Shown here: positions 27,623 to 36,706 of the stretch, piece after piece
How the letters are laid out: every line of letters starts with the position of its first letter
How positions within the stretch are numbered: the stretch's first letter is position 1
Assembly: GCA_015075645.1 (NCBI GenBank)
Contig: JABTUF010000003.1
Span: 62,001 to 126,000 of the forward strand
Length of the DNA stretch: 64,000 nucleotides
Direction of reading: 5' to 3'
DNA from: Burkholderiales bacterium
GTDB lineage: Bacteria; Pseudomonadota; Gammaproteobacteria; Burkholderiales; Casimicrobiaceae
Notes under the pieces: model-generated
Databases searched by the model: none
The model's input: the letters and a program-made list of their open reading frames with translations, nothing else
Told to the model about the DNA's origin: nothing
Program-made: the position numbers and the translations under genes

Positions 27623-29200
27623 ATGGCGTTCTCGTGGAAGGCATGGATCTTCACCACCGACCACAAGCGGGTCGGCGTCCTCTACCTGATCGGCGCACTC
27701 GCGGCGTTCACGGTCGCCGGGATCATGGCGATGTTGATGCGCTACGAACTGCACAGTCCGGGTCCGGACCTCACGGCGAACCCGAGCGACTACAACGTCT
27801 GGCTGTACTTCCACGGCGCGGCGATGATCCTGGGGTTCCAGATTCCGGCGCTGACCGGTTACCTCGCGAACTACTGCGTGCCGCTGATGATCGGCGCGCG
27901 CGACGTCGCGTTCCCGCGCCTCAATGCGCTTTCGGTGTGGCTTTTCTTCGCCGGCATCGTGATGGCGCTGCTGACGTTCGTCGTTCCCGACCCGCCCGAC
28001 CTCATGTGGACCGGCTATCCGCCCTACTCGCTGAAGACCGCCGGCAACACCGCGTTCTACACGTTCACCGTGCTGCTGATCGGCTTCTCCTCGATTCTCG
28101 GCGCCGTCAACTTCCTGACCACCGTCACCTACCTGCGGGCTCCGGGCATGGGCTGGAACCAGCTCAACATGTACGTGTGGTCGATCGTCGCGGCGTTCAT
28201 CATCCAGCTGATCTTCGTTCCGGTGCTCGGCGTCGCGGTGACGATGCTCGCGTTCGACAAGTATCTGGGAACGCATTTCTTCAATCCGGCGAACGGCGGC
28301 GACGTGCTCATCTACCAGAACCTGTTCTGGTTCTACTCGCATCCGGCCGTGTACGTGATCCTGCTGCCGTTCATCGGCATCACGTTCGACATCATCGCCT
28401 CGTTCGCGCGCAACCGCGTGTTCAACTACAAGGCCGCCGTGTACGGCGGCATCGGCGGCGTGCTGCTGTTGTCGGGCGAGGTCTGGGTGCATCATCTCTA
28501 CACGGCCGGCATGCCCGACTGGTTGCGCCTGGGACAGATGGTCACGACGCTCCTCATCTCGGTGCCGGTCGGACTCCTGATGATCAGTCTGCTCGGTACG
28601 CTGTACCGGGGCTCCATCAGCTTCCGCACGCCGATGCTCTACGCGCTGGCGGTGAATTTCACGTTCCTGATCGGCGGGCTCACCGGGATTCCGCTGGCGA
28701 TGGCCTCGCTCGACCTCAACCTCTCCGACACCTATTTCATCCCGGGCCATTTCCATTACGTGATGGCGGTGTCCGGGACCTTCGCGATCTTCGCGTCGAT
28801 CTACTACCTGTTCCCCAAGATGACCGGGCGCATGTACAACGAAGCGCTGGGCTGGATCGGGTTCCTGTTCACCTTCGCGGGGATCAACCTGGTGTTCTTT
28901 CCGATGATGATCGCCGGCCTGTACGGCATGCCGCGGCGCTACTTCGACTTCGAGCAGTTCCCGCAGGTCGCCGGGCTGCAGGCGTTCATGTCGGGGGGCG
29001 CGGTCGTGATCCTGATCGGATCGGTGGTCGTGCTCTGGAGCTGGATCGACGGGTTGCTGCGTGGTCCGAAGGCCGGTGACAATCCCTGGGGCTCGCGCTC
29101 GCTCGAGTGGACGACGCCTTCGCCGCCGCCGCCGGGCAATTTTCCGACGCCGCCCCGGATCGGACCCGACTGGAGTCCGTACGGATACGGGCGCAAGTAG
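27623..29200 (+). CDS. Cytochrome c oxidase subunit I (heme-copper oxidase)
   Basis: Catalytic subunit I, 525 residues, twelve-helix type. Metal ligands are all present: low-spin heme H64 in Y-F-H-G-A-A-M; CuB H240 with the cross-link partner Y244 in Y-S-H-P-A-V-Y; H290-H291; and H376/H378 in G-H-F-H-Y-V-M. The helix-VI glutamate (G-H-P-E-V-Y) of A1 oxidases is absent and replaced by the Y238-S239 pair that defines the A2 subtype. The D-channel entry pattern (A-R-D-V-A-F-P-R-L-N) is kept. The K-channel segment P-T-G-I-K is here P315-V-G-L-L319, so the usual lysine and threonine are missing. Three bases separate it from subunit II. It reduces oxygen to water; pumping may be altered. Confidence 0.93.
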   Translation: MAFSWKAWIFTTDHKRVGVLYLIGALAAFTVAGIMAMLMRYELHSPGPDLTANPSDYNVWLYFHGAAMILGFQIPALTGYLANYCVPLMIGARDVAFPRLNALSVWLFFAGIVMALLTFVVPDPPDLMWTGYPPYSLKTAGNTAFYTFTVLLIGFSSILGAVNFLTTVTYLRAPGMGWNQLNMYVWSIVAAFIIQLIFVPVLGVAVTMLAFDKYLGTHFFNPANGGDVLIYQNLFWFYSHPAVYVILLPFIGITFDIIASFARNRVFNYKAAVYGGIGGVLLLSGEVWVHHLYTAGMPDWLRLGQMVTTLLISVPVGLLMISLLGTLYRGSISFRTPMLYALAVNFTFLIGGLTGIPLAMASLDLNLSDTYFIPGHFHYVMAVSGTFAIFASIYYLFPKMTGRMYNEALGWIGFLFTFAGINLVFFPMMIAGLYGMPRRYFDFEQFPQVAGLQAFMSGGAVVILIGSVVVLWSWIDGLLRGPKAGDNPWGSRSLEWTTPSPPPPGNFPTPPRIGPDWSPYGYGRK

Positions 29201-29209
29201 CGACGGGTC

Positions 29210-29228
29210 GCCGGCGCGGGGCGCCGGC
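29210..29228. terminator. GC-rich hairpin between convergent genes
   Basis: An 8-bp perfect stem (GCCGGCGC / GCGCCGGC, loop GGG) lies ten bases after the subunit I stop and 30 bases from the end of the EamA gene on the other strand. There is no T-run, so it is at most a weak or bidirectional terminator. Confidence 0.4.
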
Positions 29229-29258
29229 CGTGCACCGCCCGCGCACCTGCAATCCGCG

Positions 29259-30158
29259 TCAATCGCCGGGGCGGGAGCTGACGCCCGGTCTTCGGCTCGC
29301 GCGCAGCACGTGGACGCCCGAAACGACCAGGAGCGCGAGGCCGCACCACGCGAGCGGGTTCGGCACGTCCCCCCAGACGAGGTAGCCGACGACGACCGCG
29401 AACAGCAGTTGCGAGTAGCGGAACGGGCCCACCACCGAGAGGTCGCCGCGCCGCGTGCTGCGCACGATCATCACGTAGGCCCCCGCGAGGCAGATCGCCG
29501 CGGCTGCCAGCATCGCGAGATCGCGCGCGCCGATCGGCCGCCAGCCCTCGAACGCCGACAGCACGAGCGCGAGCAGCGTCACCGCGAGCGCCGTCGACAG
29601 CGTGATGACGATCGAGGGTACCGCATCGCGCACGCGCCGCGTGATGAGGTCGCGCACCGCGACGATGCAGGTGGACGCGAAGCACACCGCGGCGTAGGGG
29701 TTGAGCGCTCCCGCGTCCGGCTGGACGATCATCAGCACGCCGCCGAAGCCGGCGGCCGTCGCGAGCCACACCGCTGCCGGCACCCGCTCGCCGAGGGTGA
29801 ATGCCGCGAGCAGCGCGATGACGAGCGGCGCGGAGGAGATGATCGACGTCGCGGTGGCGATCGGCAGGTGGAACAGCGACACGAGGAAGAGGAGCGTCGA
29901 GACCGCGTCGAGGCCCGCGCGGACGAGCACCCAGCCGCGCCCGATCTCGCGGATGTGCGAGCGCGCTCCGGTCGCCAGCACGACGGTCAGCACCAGCAGC
30001 GAGGCCATCGCGCTGCGGATGAAGATGAGCTGCGCGGCCGGAAGGCTCTGACTGACGACCTTGACCAGCGTGTCGTTGACGACGAAGAAGCCCATCGCCG
30101 CGACCATCGCCAGGATGCCGGCGCGGTTCGCGCGAGCACGCGTGTCGTGATCGCTCAC
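29259..30158 (-). CDS. EamA/DMT-family transporter
   Basis: Ten-helix membrane protein of 299 residues built as two EamA repeats (about 12-145 and 155-290). Typical features are the first helix with F-F-V-V-N-D-T-L-V-K, the R-S-A-M-A-S-L loop, and the P-L-V-I-A-L-L-A-A-F-T-L-G-E-R-V-P glycine/proline end of repeat one. This is a drug/metabolite-type exporter of unknown substrate. It starts at GTG 30158, 31 bases behind the GcvT-like gene, so it is probably the last member of the large minus-strand operon and may export an intermediate or amino compound from that pathway. Confidence 0.88.
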   Translation of the reverse strand: MSDHDTRARANRAGILAMVAAMGFFVVNDTLVKVVSQSLPAAQLIFIRSAMASLLVLTVVLATGARSHIREIGRGWVLVRAGLDAVSTLLFLVSLFHLPIATATSIISSAPLVIALLAAFTLGERVPAAVWLATAAGFGGVLMIVQPDAGALNPYAAVCFASTCIVAVRDLITRRVRDAVPSIVITLSTALAVTLLALVLSAFEGWRPIGARDLAMLAAAAICLAGAYVMIVRSTRRGDLSVVGPFRYSQLLFAVVVGYLVWGDVPNPLAWCGLALLVVSGVHVLRASRRPGVSSRPGD

Positions 30159-30189
30159 GGGCGCGACGTTACCACGCGGCCATCGGCCA

Positions 30190-31314
30190 TCAGGTGCGCA
30201 GGCGCCGGCCTTCCGGATCGTAGATCGGCCGCAGGTGCATGCGGCCGCGCACCGTGGCGTCGGACCACGCCACGTCCACCTCGCGGCCCGCCGTCGCGTG
30301 CGCGCTCGCGACGTACGCGAGCGCGAGCGCCCTGCCCACCGTGTAGCCGCGGTCGGCCGACGTGACGCTTCCGGCCTCCTCGCCGTCGGCGACGATCCGC
30401 GCCCCGATCGGCGGCACGGCGTCGAGCGTCGGCAACTCGATCTGCACCAGCCGCCGCGCGGGCCCGGTCATGCGCTGCTCTTCGAGCGCCGCCTTGCCCG
30501 CGAAGCACGGCTTGTCGAACTTGACCGTCCACGCGAGGCCGGCCTCGAGCGGCGTGGTCGTCTCGTTCGCGTCGAGCCCGTAGAGCACGTACTTCTTTTC
30601 GAGCCGCAGCGTGCGCAGCGCCCCGAGTCCGCAGGGCTCGGCGCCGAGGCTCGCGCCGGCCTCGAACACGCGATCCCAGACGTGCTCGGCGTACTCGACC
30701 GGGTAGAAGATCTCGTAGCCGAGTTCACCCGAGTAGCCGGTGCGCGACACGAGGACCTCGGGCACGTCCGCCACCCGCGCGAAGGTGAACGCGTAGTACG
30801 GCAGCGCCGGCGTGGACAGGTCGGCGTCGGTCAGCGCCGCGAGCAGCGCGCGCGACTGCGGGCCCTGGATCGACAGGTAGGCGTTGCGGTAGCCGAGGTT
30901 GGTGACCACGACCGCGTGACCCGCGCGCGCGGCGTCGAGCGTGGCGAGCACCGCGTCGACGCGCGAGGGCGTGGGAAAGAGCCAGTAGCGGTCCGGCGCG
31001 AGGCGAAAGCAGGTGAGGTCGTCGATCATGCCGCCGGCTTCGGCGCACAGCGACGTGTAGAGCGCGCGATGCACCGGCAGCCCCGCCGCGTCGGCGACGA
31101 CCACCGTCTGCAGGAACGACGCGGCGTCCGTCCCGGCGACCTCGACCGCGACCTGGTAGTAGACGTCGAACACGCCCACGGCCTCGCGGGTCGCGCGGTG
31201 CTCGCGCTCGGTCGAGGTGAAGCTCATCGGCGAGGGAAACCCCAGCCGGTCGACGAAGGTCGCGCCCGCCGCGACGAACTTGTGGTGGTAGGGCGAACGC
31301 TTGATGAGGTTCAT
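30190..31314 (-). CDS. Aminomethyltransferase (GcvT)-family folate-dependent protein
   Basis: A 374-residue GcvT-fold protein. It shows the folate-binding aminomethyltransferase N-terminal part with G-V-F-D-V-Y-Y, the G-G-M-I-D-D-L-T motif holding the catalytic aspartate of GcvT, L-S-I-Q-G-P-Q-S-R and R-T-G-Y-S-G-E-L-G-Y-E. The C-terminal barrel has T-P-L-E-A-G-L-A-W. The family takes methylene or methyl groups from amines, glycine-lipoyl protein or DMSP to tetrahydrofolate. No gcvH or gcvP is nearby, so this is probably a catabolic demethylase-like member rather than the glycine cleavage T protein. ATG 31314 overlaps the acyl-CoA dehydrogenase stop (ATGA); ATG 31323 is an alternative. Confidence 0.87.
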   Translation of the reverse strand: MNLIKRSPYHHKFVAAGATFVDRLGFPSPMSFTSTEREHRATREAVGVFDVYYQVAVEVAGTDAASFLQTVVVADAAGLPVHRALYTSLCAEAGGMIDDLTCFRLAPDRYWLFPTPSRVDAVLATLDAARAGHAVVVTNLGYRNAYLSIQGPQSRALLAALTDADLSTPALPYYAFTFARVADVPEVLVSRTGYSGELGYEIFYPVEYAEHVWDRVFEAGASLGAEPCGLGALRTLRLEKKYVLYGLDANETTTPLEAGLAWTVKFDKPCFAGKAALEEQRMTGPARRLVQIELPTLDAVPPIGARIVADGEEAGSVTSADRGYTVGRALALAYVASAHATAGREVDVAWSDATVRGRMHLRPIYDPEGRRLRT

Positions 31315-32483
31315 CGATGCCATCCCGTGAAGAGCTGCGGACCGCGCCGTTCGAGCTGTCCGCCGATGATCGCGCGCTGGATCTCGGAAGTGCCTTCCCA
31401 GATGCGGTCGACGCGCACGTCGCGGCTCAGGCGCTCGACCGCGTTCTCGCGCATGTAACCGCGACCGCCGAAGATCTGCACCGCCTTGTCGAGCACGCGG
31501 CCGGCCATCTCGGAGGCGTGGAGCTTGATCACGCTGGCGTGCGCGTGCGCGACCTTGCGGTCGATCTTCTGGTCGATCTGCCACGCGACCCGGTAGATCA
31601 TGCTCTTCGCCGCCATGATCTCGACCGACATGTCGGCCAGCATGAACTCGATCGCCTGGTGGCGCCGGATCGGGACGCCGAACTGTACGCGTTTCGACGC
31701 CCAGGCGTTGGCGAGCTCGAACGCGCGGATCGACGCGCCGAGACAGTTGGCGGCGATCTGCAGCCGCGCCTCGACGAACCAGTCCTTGGTGAGTTCGAGG
31801 CCCTGGCCGACGCCGCCCAGCACGCGGTCCTCACCGACCGCGACCTCGTCGAACACGAGTTCGCGGTGCCCGAACACGTAGGTGTGGGTGAACTTCGGCT
31901 CGCGCTTGACGGTGATGCCCGCGGCGTCGCTGTCCACGAGGAAGAGCGTGGGCCGCGCCGGGTCGCCGTCGACGAGCGCGTGCACGATGATGAAGTCGGC
32001 GGCGTCCGCGCTGGTGACGAACCACTTCTCGCCGGAGATGAGATAGCCGTCGCCGCGGCGGACGGCGGAAGTGCGGATGAGCCCGGTGTCGGATCCCGCA
32101 TCCGGTTCGGTCACGGCGACGCACGCGCGCCGCCGGCCGAGGCAGCTCGGCGTCAGGTAGTCGCGGATCTGCGCGGGGGTCCCGTGTCTGAGCGGCACGG
32201 CCGGATGCCAGACGACCGCCCACAGCGCGCCGGTCGCCTTGCCGAGTTCCTCGTTGACGAGCGTCTGCTGCAACTGGGTCAAGCCCTGCCCGCCGACCTC
32301 GCGCGCGTGGTTGATGGCGTTGAATCCATGCTCGACGACGGCGTCGCGCAATCGGTCCTTCGTCGTCTGCGGCAGCGCGCCGTCGAGTTCCAGCGCGAGT
32401 TCGTGCGGGAACAGCACGGTCTCGGCGAACGTCCTGGCGCGCGCCTGCCAGGCGAGGTCTTCGGCGGGGAGCGTGAGATCCAT
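31311..32483 (-). CDS. Acyl-CoA dehydrogenase
   Basis: FAD-dependent acyl-CoA dehydrogenase, 390 residues. The FAD and substrate signatures are present: A-V-T-E-P-D-A-G-S-D-T near 125-135, E-K-W-F-V-T-S-A near 155, Q-I-F-G-G-R-G-Y and the C-terminal I-W-E-G-T-S-E-I-Q-R with the catalytic glutamate. It introduces an alpha-beta double bond into an acyl-CoA. It is coupled by ATGA to the GcvT-like gene and preceded by a CoA ligase, so its substrate is probably the ligase product. The plus-strand enoyl-CoA hydratase at 41962 would supply the next step. Confidence 0.92.
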   Translation of the reverse strand: MDLTLPAEDLAWQARARTFAETVLFPHELALELDGALPQTTKDRLRDAVVEHGFNAINHAREVGGQGLTQLQQTLVNEELGKATGALWAVVWHPAVPLRHGTPAQIRDYLTPSCLGRRRACVAVTEPDAGSDTGLIRTSAVRRGDGYLISGEKWFVTSADAADFIIVHALVDGDPARPTLFLVDSDAAGITVKREPKFTHTYVFGHRELVFDEVAVGEDRVLGGVGQGLELTKDWFVEARLQIAANCLGASIRAFELANAWASKRVQFGVPIRRHQAIEFMLADMSVEIMAAKSMIYRVAWQIDQKIDRKVAHAHASVIKLHASEMAGRVLDKAVQIFGGRGYMRENAVERLSRDVRVDRIWEGTSEIQRAIIGGQLERRGPQLFTGWHR

Positions 32484-32492
32484 GCGGGCCGG

Positions 32493-34568
32493 TCAGGAGC
32501 GAGGTACGACGAGGGCATCGACGGCGGCGAGGTCGCGGCCGCAGACGAGCGGATTGACGTCGATCTCGGCCACGACGTCGGCGAGGTCGTGGGCGAGCAT
32601 CGAGAAGCGGCTGACAGCCAGCGCGAGACGGCCGACGTCGACCGCCGGCGCGCCGCGATGCCCGTCGAGCAGGCGCCGGATCGCGAGACCGTCGAGCATC
32701 CGGGTGGCGGCGGCGACGCCGAACGGCGCCAGCGCGGCGCGCCGGTCGCGCAAGAGTTCGACCAGCACACCGCCGGCGCCCACGGTCACCACCGGCCCGA
32801 ACTGCGGGTCGCGGATCATCCCGAGGGCGATCTCGACACCGGGCGGCAGCATCGCCGCGACGATCGCGCGTGGTCCGAGCCGCGCGGCGAGATCGCGCCA
32901 CGCGCGCCGCAGCGCGTCCTCGCCGGCCAGCGCGAGATGGACGCCGTGCGCCTCGGTCTTGTGCAGCACCCCCTGCATCGCGGTCTTGAGCGCCACCGGA
33001 TAGCCGATGCGCGCCGCGGCGGCCGCGGCGGCGTCCTCGGCGTCCACGACTTCGTGCGCGGCCACCGGCACGCCGTACGCCGCGAGAATCGCGAGACCCG
33101 AGGCTTCGTCCAATCCGCCGGCGGCGATGCGCTCTCGCGCCGCGCGGCGGGTGTCCGCCGTACCCGCGTCGGGGAGCGGATCGGATGGCCGCGCGCGAAA
33201 GTCGCGCAACGCGAGCGCGCCGCGAATCGCCGCGAGCGCGTTGGCCGTGCCGTCGAGCACCGGAACGCCGGCCTGCGTGAGCCGCATCGCCACGTCGTCG
33301 TGTCGCAGTTGCGTGTAGTTGGTGACGAACGCGACCGGCTTCTCCGTGGTCGCGGCGGCGGCCGCGGCCGCGCGCGCGAAGCCGTCGCTCAGGTAGTAGC
33401 GGTCGCGGATGTCGTTGACGAACACGCCGAGCGCGGCGCCCTCGTCGGCGACGAGGTCGCGAAAGCATGCCTCGAACGACGCGCTGAAATCGGCTCCGGT
33501 GCCCCAGGCGTCGAGCGGGTTGGTGGCGACGAGTCCCGGGTCGAGCCGCGCCGCGATCGCCTGCCGCGTCGTCTCCGCGAGCGGGGCGAACGTCACGCCC
33601 GCCCGATCGGCCAGATCGATGAACATCTCGCACTCGCCGCCGGAGTCATGGATCGACACCAGCGCCCCGGGAGCCGCGCGCCGCCCGGTCGAGAGGAGCA
33701 GCAGCGTGCAGGCGAGTTCGTCGAGCGTCTCGACGCGCACGACGCCGTGGCGGTCGAACAGCGCTTCGTAGGCGAGGTCGCTCCCCGCCATCGCGCCGGT
33801 GTGGGTGAGCGCGGCGGCGGCGGCCTTCGCCGTTCGCCCGAGCTTCAGCGCGACGACCGGCACGCCGCGCTCCGCCGCCTTCGCGAGCGCGGCCGAGAAT
33901 CCCGCCGGGTCGCGCGCGGTCTCGAGGAAGAGGCCGATCACCTTGACTTCCGGGCGTTCGAGCGCGTAGTCGATGTAGTCGGCGACGGTGGTCGTCAGCT
34001 CCGAGCCCGGCGAGATCGTGAGCGCGAACGCGAGCCGCGGATCGTTGTGCGCGAGCGCGCCGAACACGCTGCCGGAATGCGCGATCAGCGCGATGGCGCC
34101 GGGCCGCGGTTCGCGCGGGCTCGGGAAGCCGCAGATCCAGACCCGGTCGAGGTCGTTGTAGAACCCCATGCAGTTGCCGCCGCAGATCGGCAGATTGGCC
34201 GCGCGCGCCATCGCCGCGAGCCGTTCGGCGAGCGGCGGCGCGCGATCGCCGGCGAGGTAGCCGGAGGCGAAGATCACCGCCGAACGCGCGCCGACCGCGA
34301 TCGTTTCGCGCAGCGTGTCCTCGAGGCGGTCGTTGCGCACCGACAGCACCGCGAGGTCGGGCGCGGAGGGCAGGTCGCTCAACGCCGGCACGCAGCGCAT
34401 GCCTTCGATGGCGTCGTAGCCGGGGTTGACCGCGTGCGCCGTGCCGCGGAACCCGCCGCGCGCGAGCATCCGCACCATGTCGTGCCCGGGCGTGTTCGCC
34501 CGCTGGCTGGCCCCGACCAGTGCGATCGAGCGCGGGGCCAGCAGCGGTGCGAGGGCGTGCTGCGGCAT
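32493..34568 (-). CDS. NDP-forming acyl-CoA synthetase (acetate-CoA ligase family, fused subunits)
   Basis: A 691-residue enzyme of the ADP-forming acyl-CoA synthetase superfamily. An N-terminal CoA-binding Rossmann domain (R-S-I-A-L-V-G-A-S-Q) and succinyl-CoA-ligase-like domains lead to the phosphohistidine loop L-T-H-T-G-A-M-A-G-S-D. A C-terminal ATP-grasp region (about 460-690) has Y-G-V-P-V-A and P-V-A-L-K-T. No acetyltransferase domain is fused, unlike Pat proteins. It activates a carboxylate with CoA and ATP. ATG 34568 lies three bases after the PotD-like stop, so it is in the operon. The acid is unknown. Confidence 0.88.
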   Translation of the reverse strand: MPQHALAPLLAPRSIALVGASQRANTPGHDMVRMLARGGFRGTAHAVNPGYDAIEGMRCVPALSDLPSAPDLAVLSVRNDRLEDTLRETIAVGARSAVIFASGYLAGDRAPPLAERLAAMARAANLPICGGNCMGFYNDLDRVWICGFPSPREPRPGAIALIAHSGSVFGALAHNDPRLAFALTISPGSELTTTVADYIDYALERPEVKVIGLFLETARDPAGFSAALAKAAERGVPVVALKLGRTAKAAAAALTHTGAMAGSDLAYEALFDRHGVVRVETLDELACTLLLLSTGRRAAPGALVSIHDSGGECEMFIDLADRAGVTFAPLAETTRQAIAARLDPGLVATNPLDAWGTGADFSASFEACFRDLVADEGAALGVFVNDIRDRYYLSDGFARAAAAAAATTEKPVAFVTNYTQLRHDDVAMRLTQAGVPVLDGTANALAAIRGALALRDFRARPSDPLPDAGTADTRRAARERIAAGGLDEASGLAILAAYGVPVAAHEVVDAEDAAAAAAARIGYPVALKTAMQGVLHKTEAHGVHLALAGEDALRRAWRDLAARLGPRAIVAAMLPPGVEIALGMIRDPQFGPVVTVGAGGVLVELLRDRRAALAPFGVAAATRMLDGLAIRRLLDGHRGAPAVDVGRLALAVSRFSMLAHDLADVVAEIDVNPLVCGRDLAAVDALVVPRS

Positions 34569-34571
34569 CGG

Positions 34572-35630
34572 TCAGCCGAGCATGAACCGGTTCCACTCGT
34601 CTTCGTACTTCGCCGAGTACCGCGCCGCTTCCGACTCGTTGATGATCAGCATCTGGCGCGCGTTCTGCGGCGAGGTGACGAGGATCCTCTGCTGCTCGGG
34701 CGTGGCCCGTGCCGCCGCGGACCCGAGCGAGGGGCCGTAGGTCCCCACCTCGAGCAGGCGCAGCTGCGCTTCCTCGGAGACGGCGTAGTTGATCGCCTCC
34801 ATCGCGATCTTCGCGTGCGGCGAGCCCTTGAGCACCACCCACGCATTGCCCCAGGCGATGCCGTCGGAAAAGGTCATCGTGACCGGCGCGTTCTCCTTCA
34901 TCACGGCGAGGATGCGTCCGTTCCAGGCCGACGACAGCGCGAGTTCGCCGCTCGAAAGCAGTTGCGGCGGCTGCGCGCCCGCGGTCCACCACACCTTCAC
35001 GTGCGGCTTGATCTCGCGCAGCTTCTCGAACACGAGCTTGATCTTGTCGTCGGTGACCGGATAGATCCGGTCGCGCGGCGTGCCGGCCGCGAGCAGCGCC
35101 GCTTCGTAGTTGTAGTAGAGCTGCTTGTACAGGCCGCGCGGGCCGGGGAACGCCTTGACGTCCCAGAACTCCTTCCACGACGACGGCCCCTTGTTGGCCG
35201 GGAACGCCTTGGTGTTCCAGGCCACCACCGTGGCCCCGGTCGAGGTGAAGATCCCGCGGCTCGTGACCCAGCCCGGATCGAGCGCCTTCGCATTGGGGAT
35301 GAGGCTCATGTCGAGCGTTTCGAGCACGTCCTTGCCCTGGTCGATGAAACGACCGCCGACGTTCACCAGGTCCCACTCCGGCGCGCCCGCCTGGACCATC
35401 GCCTTGATCTTCGCGTAGTTGGTCGGCGACGCGAACGCGATGTCGATCTTCTTCAGCTTCGCGAACGGCTCGAGCAACGCCGTCTTCTCGAGATCCGAGA
35501 GCGCGCCGCCCCACGAACAGAACGTGAGCGGCCGCCCCTGGGCGCGCGCGACGCCGGCCGGGAGGCCGAGCGTCCCGCTCGCGAGCGACGCGGCACCGAG
35601 CGACAGCAGCAACCGTCTTTTCCTCTGCAT
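34572..35630 (-). CDS. Spermidine/putrescine-type ABC transporter substrate-binding protein
   Basis: Periplasmic binding protein of the PotD/PotF group, 352 residues. ATG 35630 has a GGAGGA ribosome-binding site and opens a leader with paired basic residues (K-R-R-L-L-L-S-L-G) ending G-V-A-R-A-Q, possibly Tat-routed. The mature part begins L-T-F-C-S-W-G-G-A-L and contains the typical P-S-S-W-K-E-F-W-D (as in 'P.sW.dl.d') and the Y-N-Y-E-A-A-L-L segments. The family binds polyamines, 2-aminoethylphosphonate or similar cations. The ligand cannot be fixed from sequence. The rest of the transporter follows upstream in the same operon. Confidence 0.9.
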   Translation of the reverse strand: MQRKRRLLLSLGAASLASGTLGLPAGVARAQGRPLTFCSWGGALSDLEKTALLEPFAKLKKIDIAFASPTNYAKIKAMVQAGAPEWDLVNVGGRFIDQGKDVLETLDMSLIPNAKALDPGWVTSRGIFTSTGATVVAWNTKAFPANKGPSSWKEFWDVKAFPGPRGLYKQLYYNYEAALLAAGTPRDRIYPVTDDKIKLVFEKLREIKPHVKVWWTAGAQPPQLLSSGELALSSAWNGRILAVMKENAPVTMTFSDGIAWGNAWVVLKGSPHAKIAMEAINYAVSEEAQLRLLEVGTYGPSLGSAAARATPEQQRILVTSPQNARQMLIINESEAARYSAKYEDEWNRFMLG

Positions 35631-35644
35631 GGCTTCCTCCTGGC

Positions 35645-36706
35645 TCAACTTTCGAACGACGCATTCGGCAGGATCGAGACCGCGCCCGCATCCCAGCCGA
35701 CCTCCACGGTGTCGCCGCCGGCCCACTCGCCGGCGAGTCGACGCGACCACAATTCGTGCCCGCTCGCGAGCGCGAGGCGCACCGCGACGAGTTCCCCCAG
35801 GTACACGCGCTCGACGATGCGCGCCGGCAGGCCGCCGGCCTCTGCGCGCACCGCTTCCGGCCGCAGCAGCGCCGACGCCGGACCGCCGATCCGCAGGCCC
35901 TCCGCCGCACGGCCCTTGAGCGGTGCGGCGAGGCGCTCGACCGAGAGCGCCGCGCGCCCGCCCGCGAGTGCGGCGACGCTGCCTTCGAGCAGGTTCGACT
36001 CGCCGACGAAGCGCGCGATGAACGTGTCGACCGGACGCTCGTAGAGCTCCACGCTCGTGCCGACCTGCACGATGCGCCCGGCGCGCATCACCGCGATCCG
36101 GTCGGACATGACGAGCGCCTCCTCCTGGTCGTGCGTCACGTAGATCGTCGTGCGCGGCTTCGCGGCGTGCATGCGGCGGATCTCGAGCTGCACCTCCTTG
36201 CGGAGCTGGCGGTCGAGCGCGCCGAGCGGCTCGTCCATCAGCAGGATGTCCGGCTGGATCACGATCGCGCGGGCGAGCGCGACACGCTGCTGCTGGCCGC
36301 CGGAGAGTTCCCGGATCGCGCGTCCGCCGTAGCCGTCGAGCCGCGTCATGTGCAGCGCCTCGTCGACGCGCCGCGCGATCTCCGGCTTCGGCAGGCGGCG
36401 CACCGTGAGGCCGTAGGCCACGTTCTGCGCCACGCTCATGTGCGGGAACAGCGCGTAGTTCTGGAACACCATTCCCATGTTGCGCCGGCGGGGCGGCAGT
36501 CCGGTCACGTCGCGCCCGCCGACGAGGAGGCGTCCGCCGCTCGGGGCGAGGTAGCCGGCGCAGATGTTGAGGAGCGTCGTCTTGCCCGACCCCGAGGGTC
36601 CGAGCAGCGTCAGGAACTCGCCGGCCCGGATCTCGAGGTCGGTCGGGTGCAGCGCCTGCACCGCGCCGAACGCCTTGCTGACGCCCGAGAAGCGCACCTC
36701 GCTCAC
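35645..36706 (-). CDS. ABC transporter ATP-binding protein (PotA-like)
   Basis: ATPase of the spermidine/putrescine-type importer, 353 residues. Walker A G-P-S-G-S-G-K-T-T near residue 37, Q-loop F-Q-N-Y-A-L-F-P-H, signature L-S-G-G-Q-Q-Q-R, Walker B D-I-L-L-M-D-E-P and switch histidine T-H-D-Q-E-E-A are all present. The C-terminal 100 residues form the TOBE regulatory domain typical of PotA. The GTG at 36706 overlaps the PotC-like stop by four bases (GTGA). It energises transport through the two permeases encoded just upstream. Confidence 0.93.
   Translation of the reverse strand: MSEVRFSGVSKAFGAVQALHPTDLEIRAGEFLTLLGPSGSGKTTLLNICAGYLAPSGGRLLVGGRDVTGLPPRRRNMGMVFQNYALFPHMSVAQNVAYGLTVRRLPKPEIARRVDEALHMTRLDGYGGRAIRELSGGQQQRVALARAIVIQPDILLMDEPLGALDRQLRKEVQLEIRRMHAAKPRTTIYVTHDQEEALVMSDRIAVMRAGRIVQVGTSVELYERPVDTFIARFVGESNLLEGSVAALAGGRAALSVERLAAPLKGRAAEGLRIGGPASALLRPEAVRAEAGGLPARIVERVYLGELVAVRLALASGHELWSRRLAGEWAGGDTVEVGWDAGAVSILPNASFES

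Noticed and set aside
30190..31314. Annotation as the glycine cleavage T protein gcvT
   Set aside because: The fold fits, but gcvH and gcvP are missing and the gene is embedded in a transport/acyl-CoA operon, so the glycine cleavage role is unlikely.
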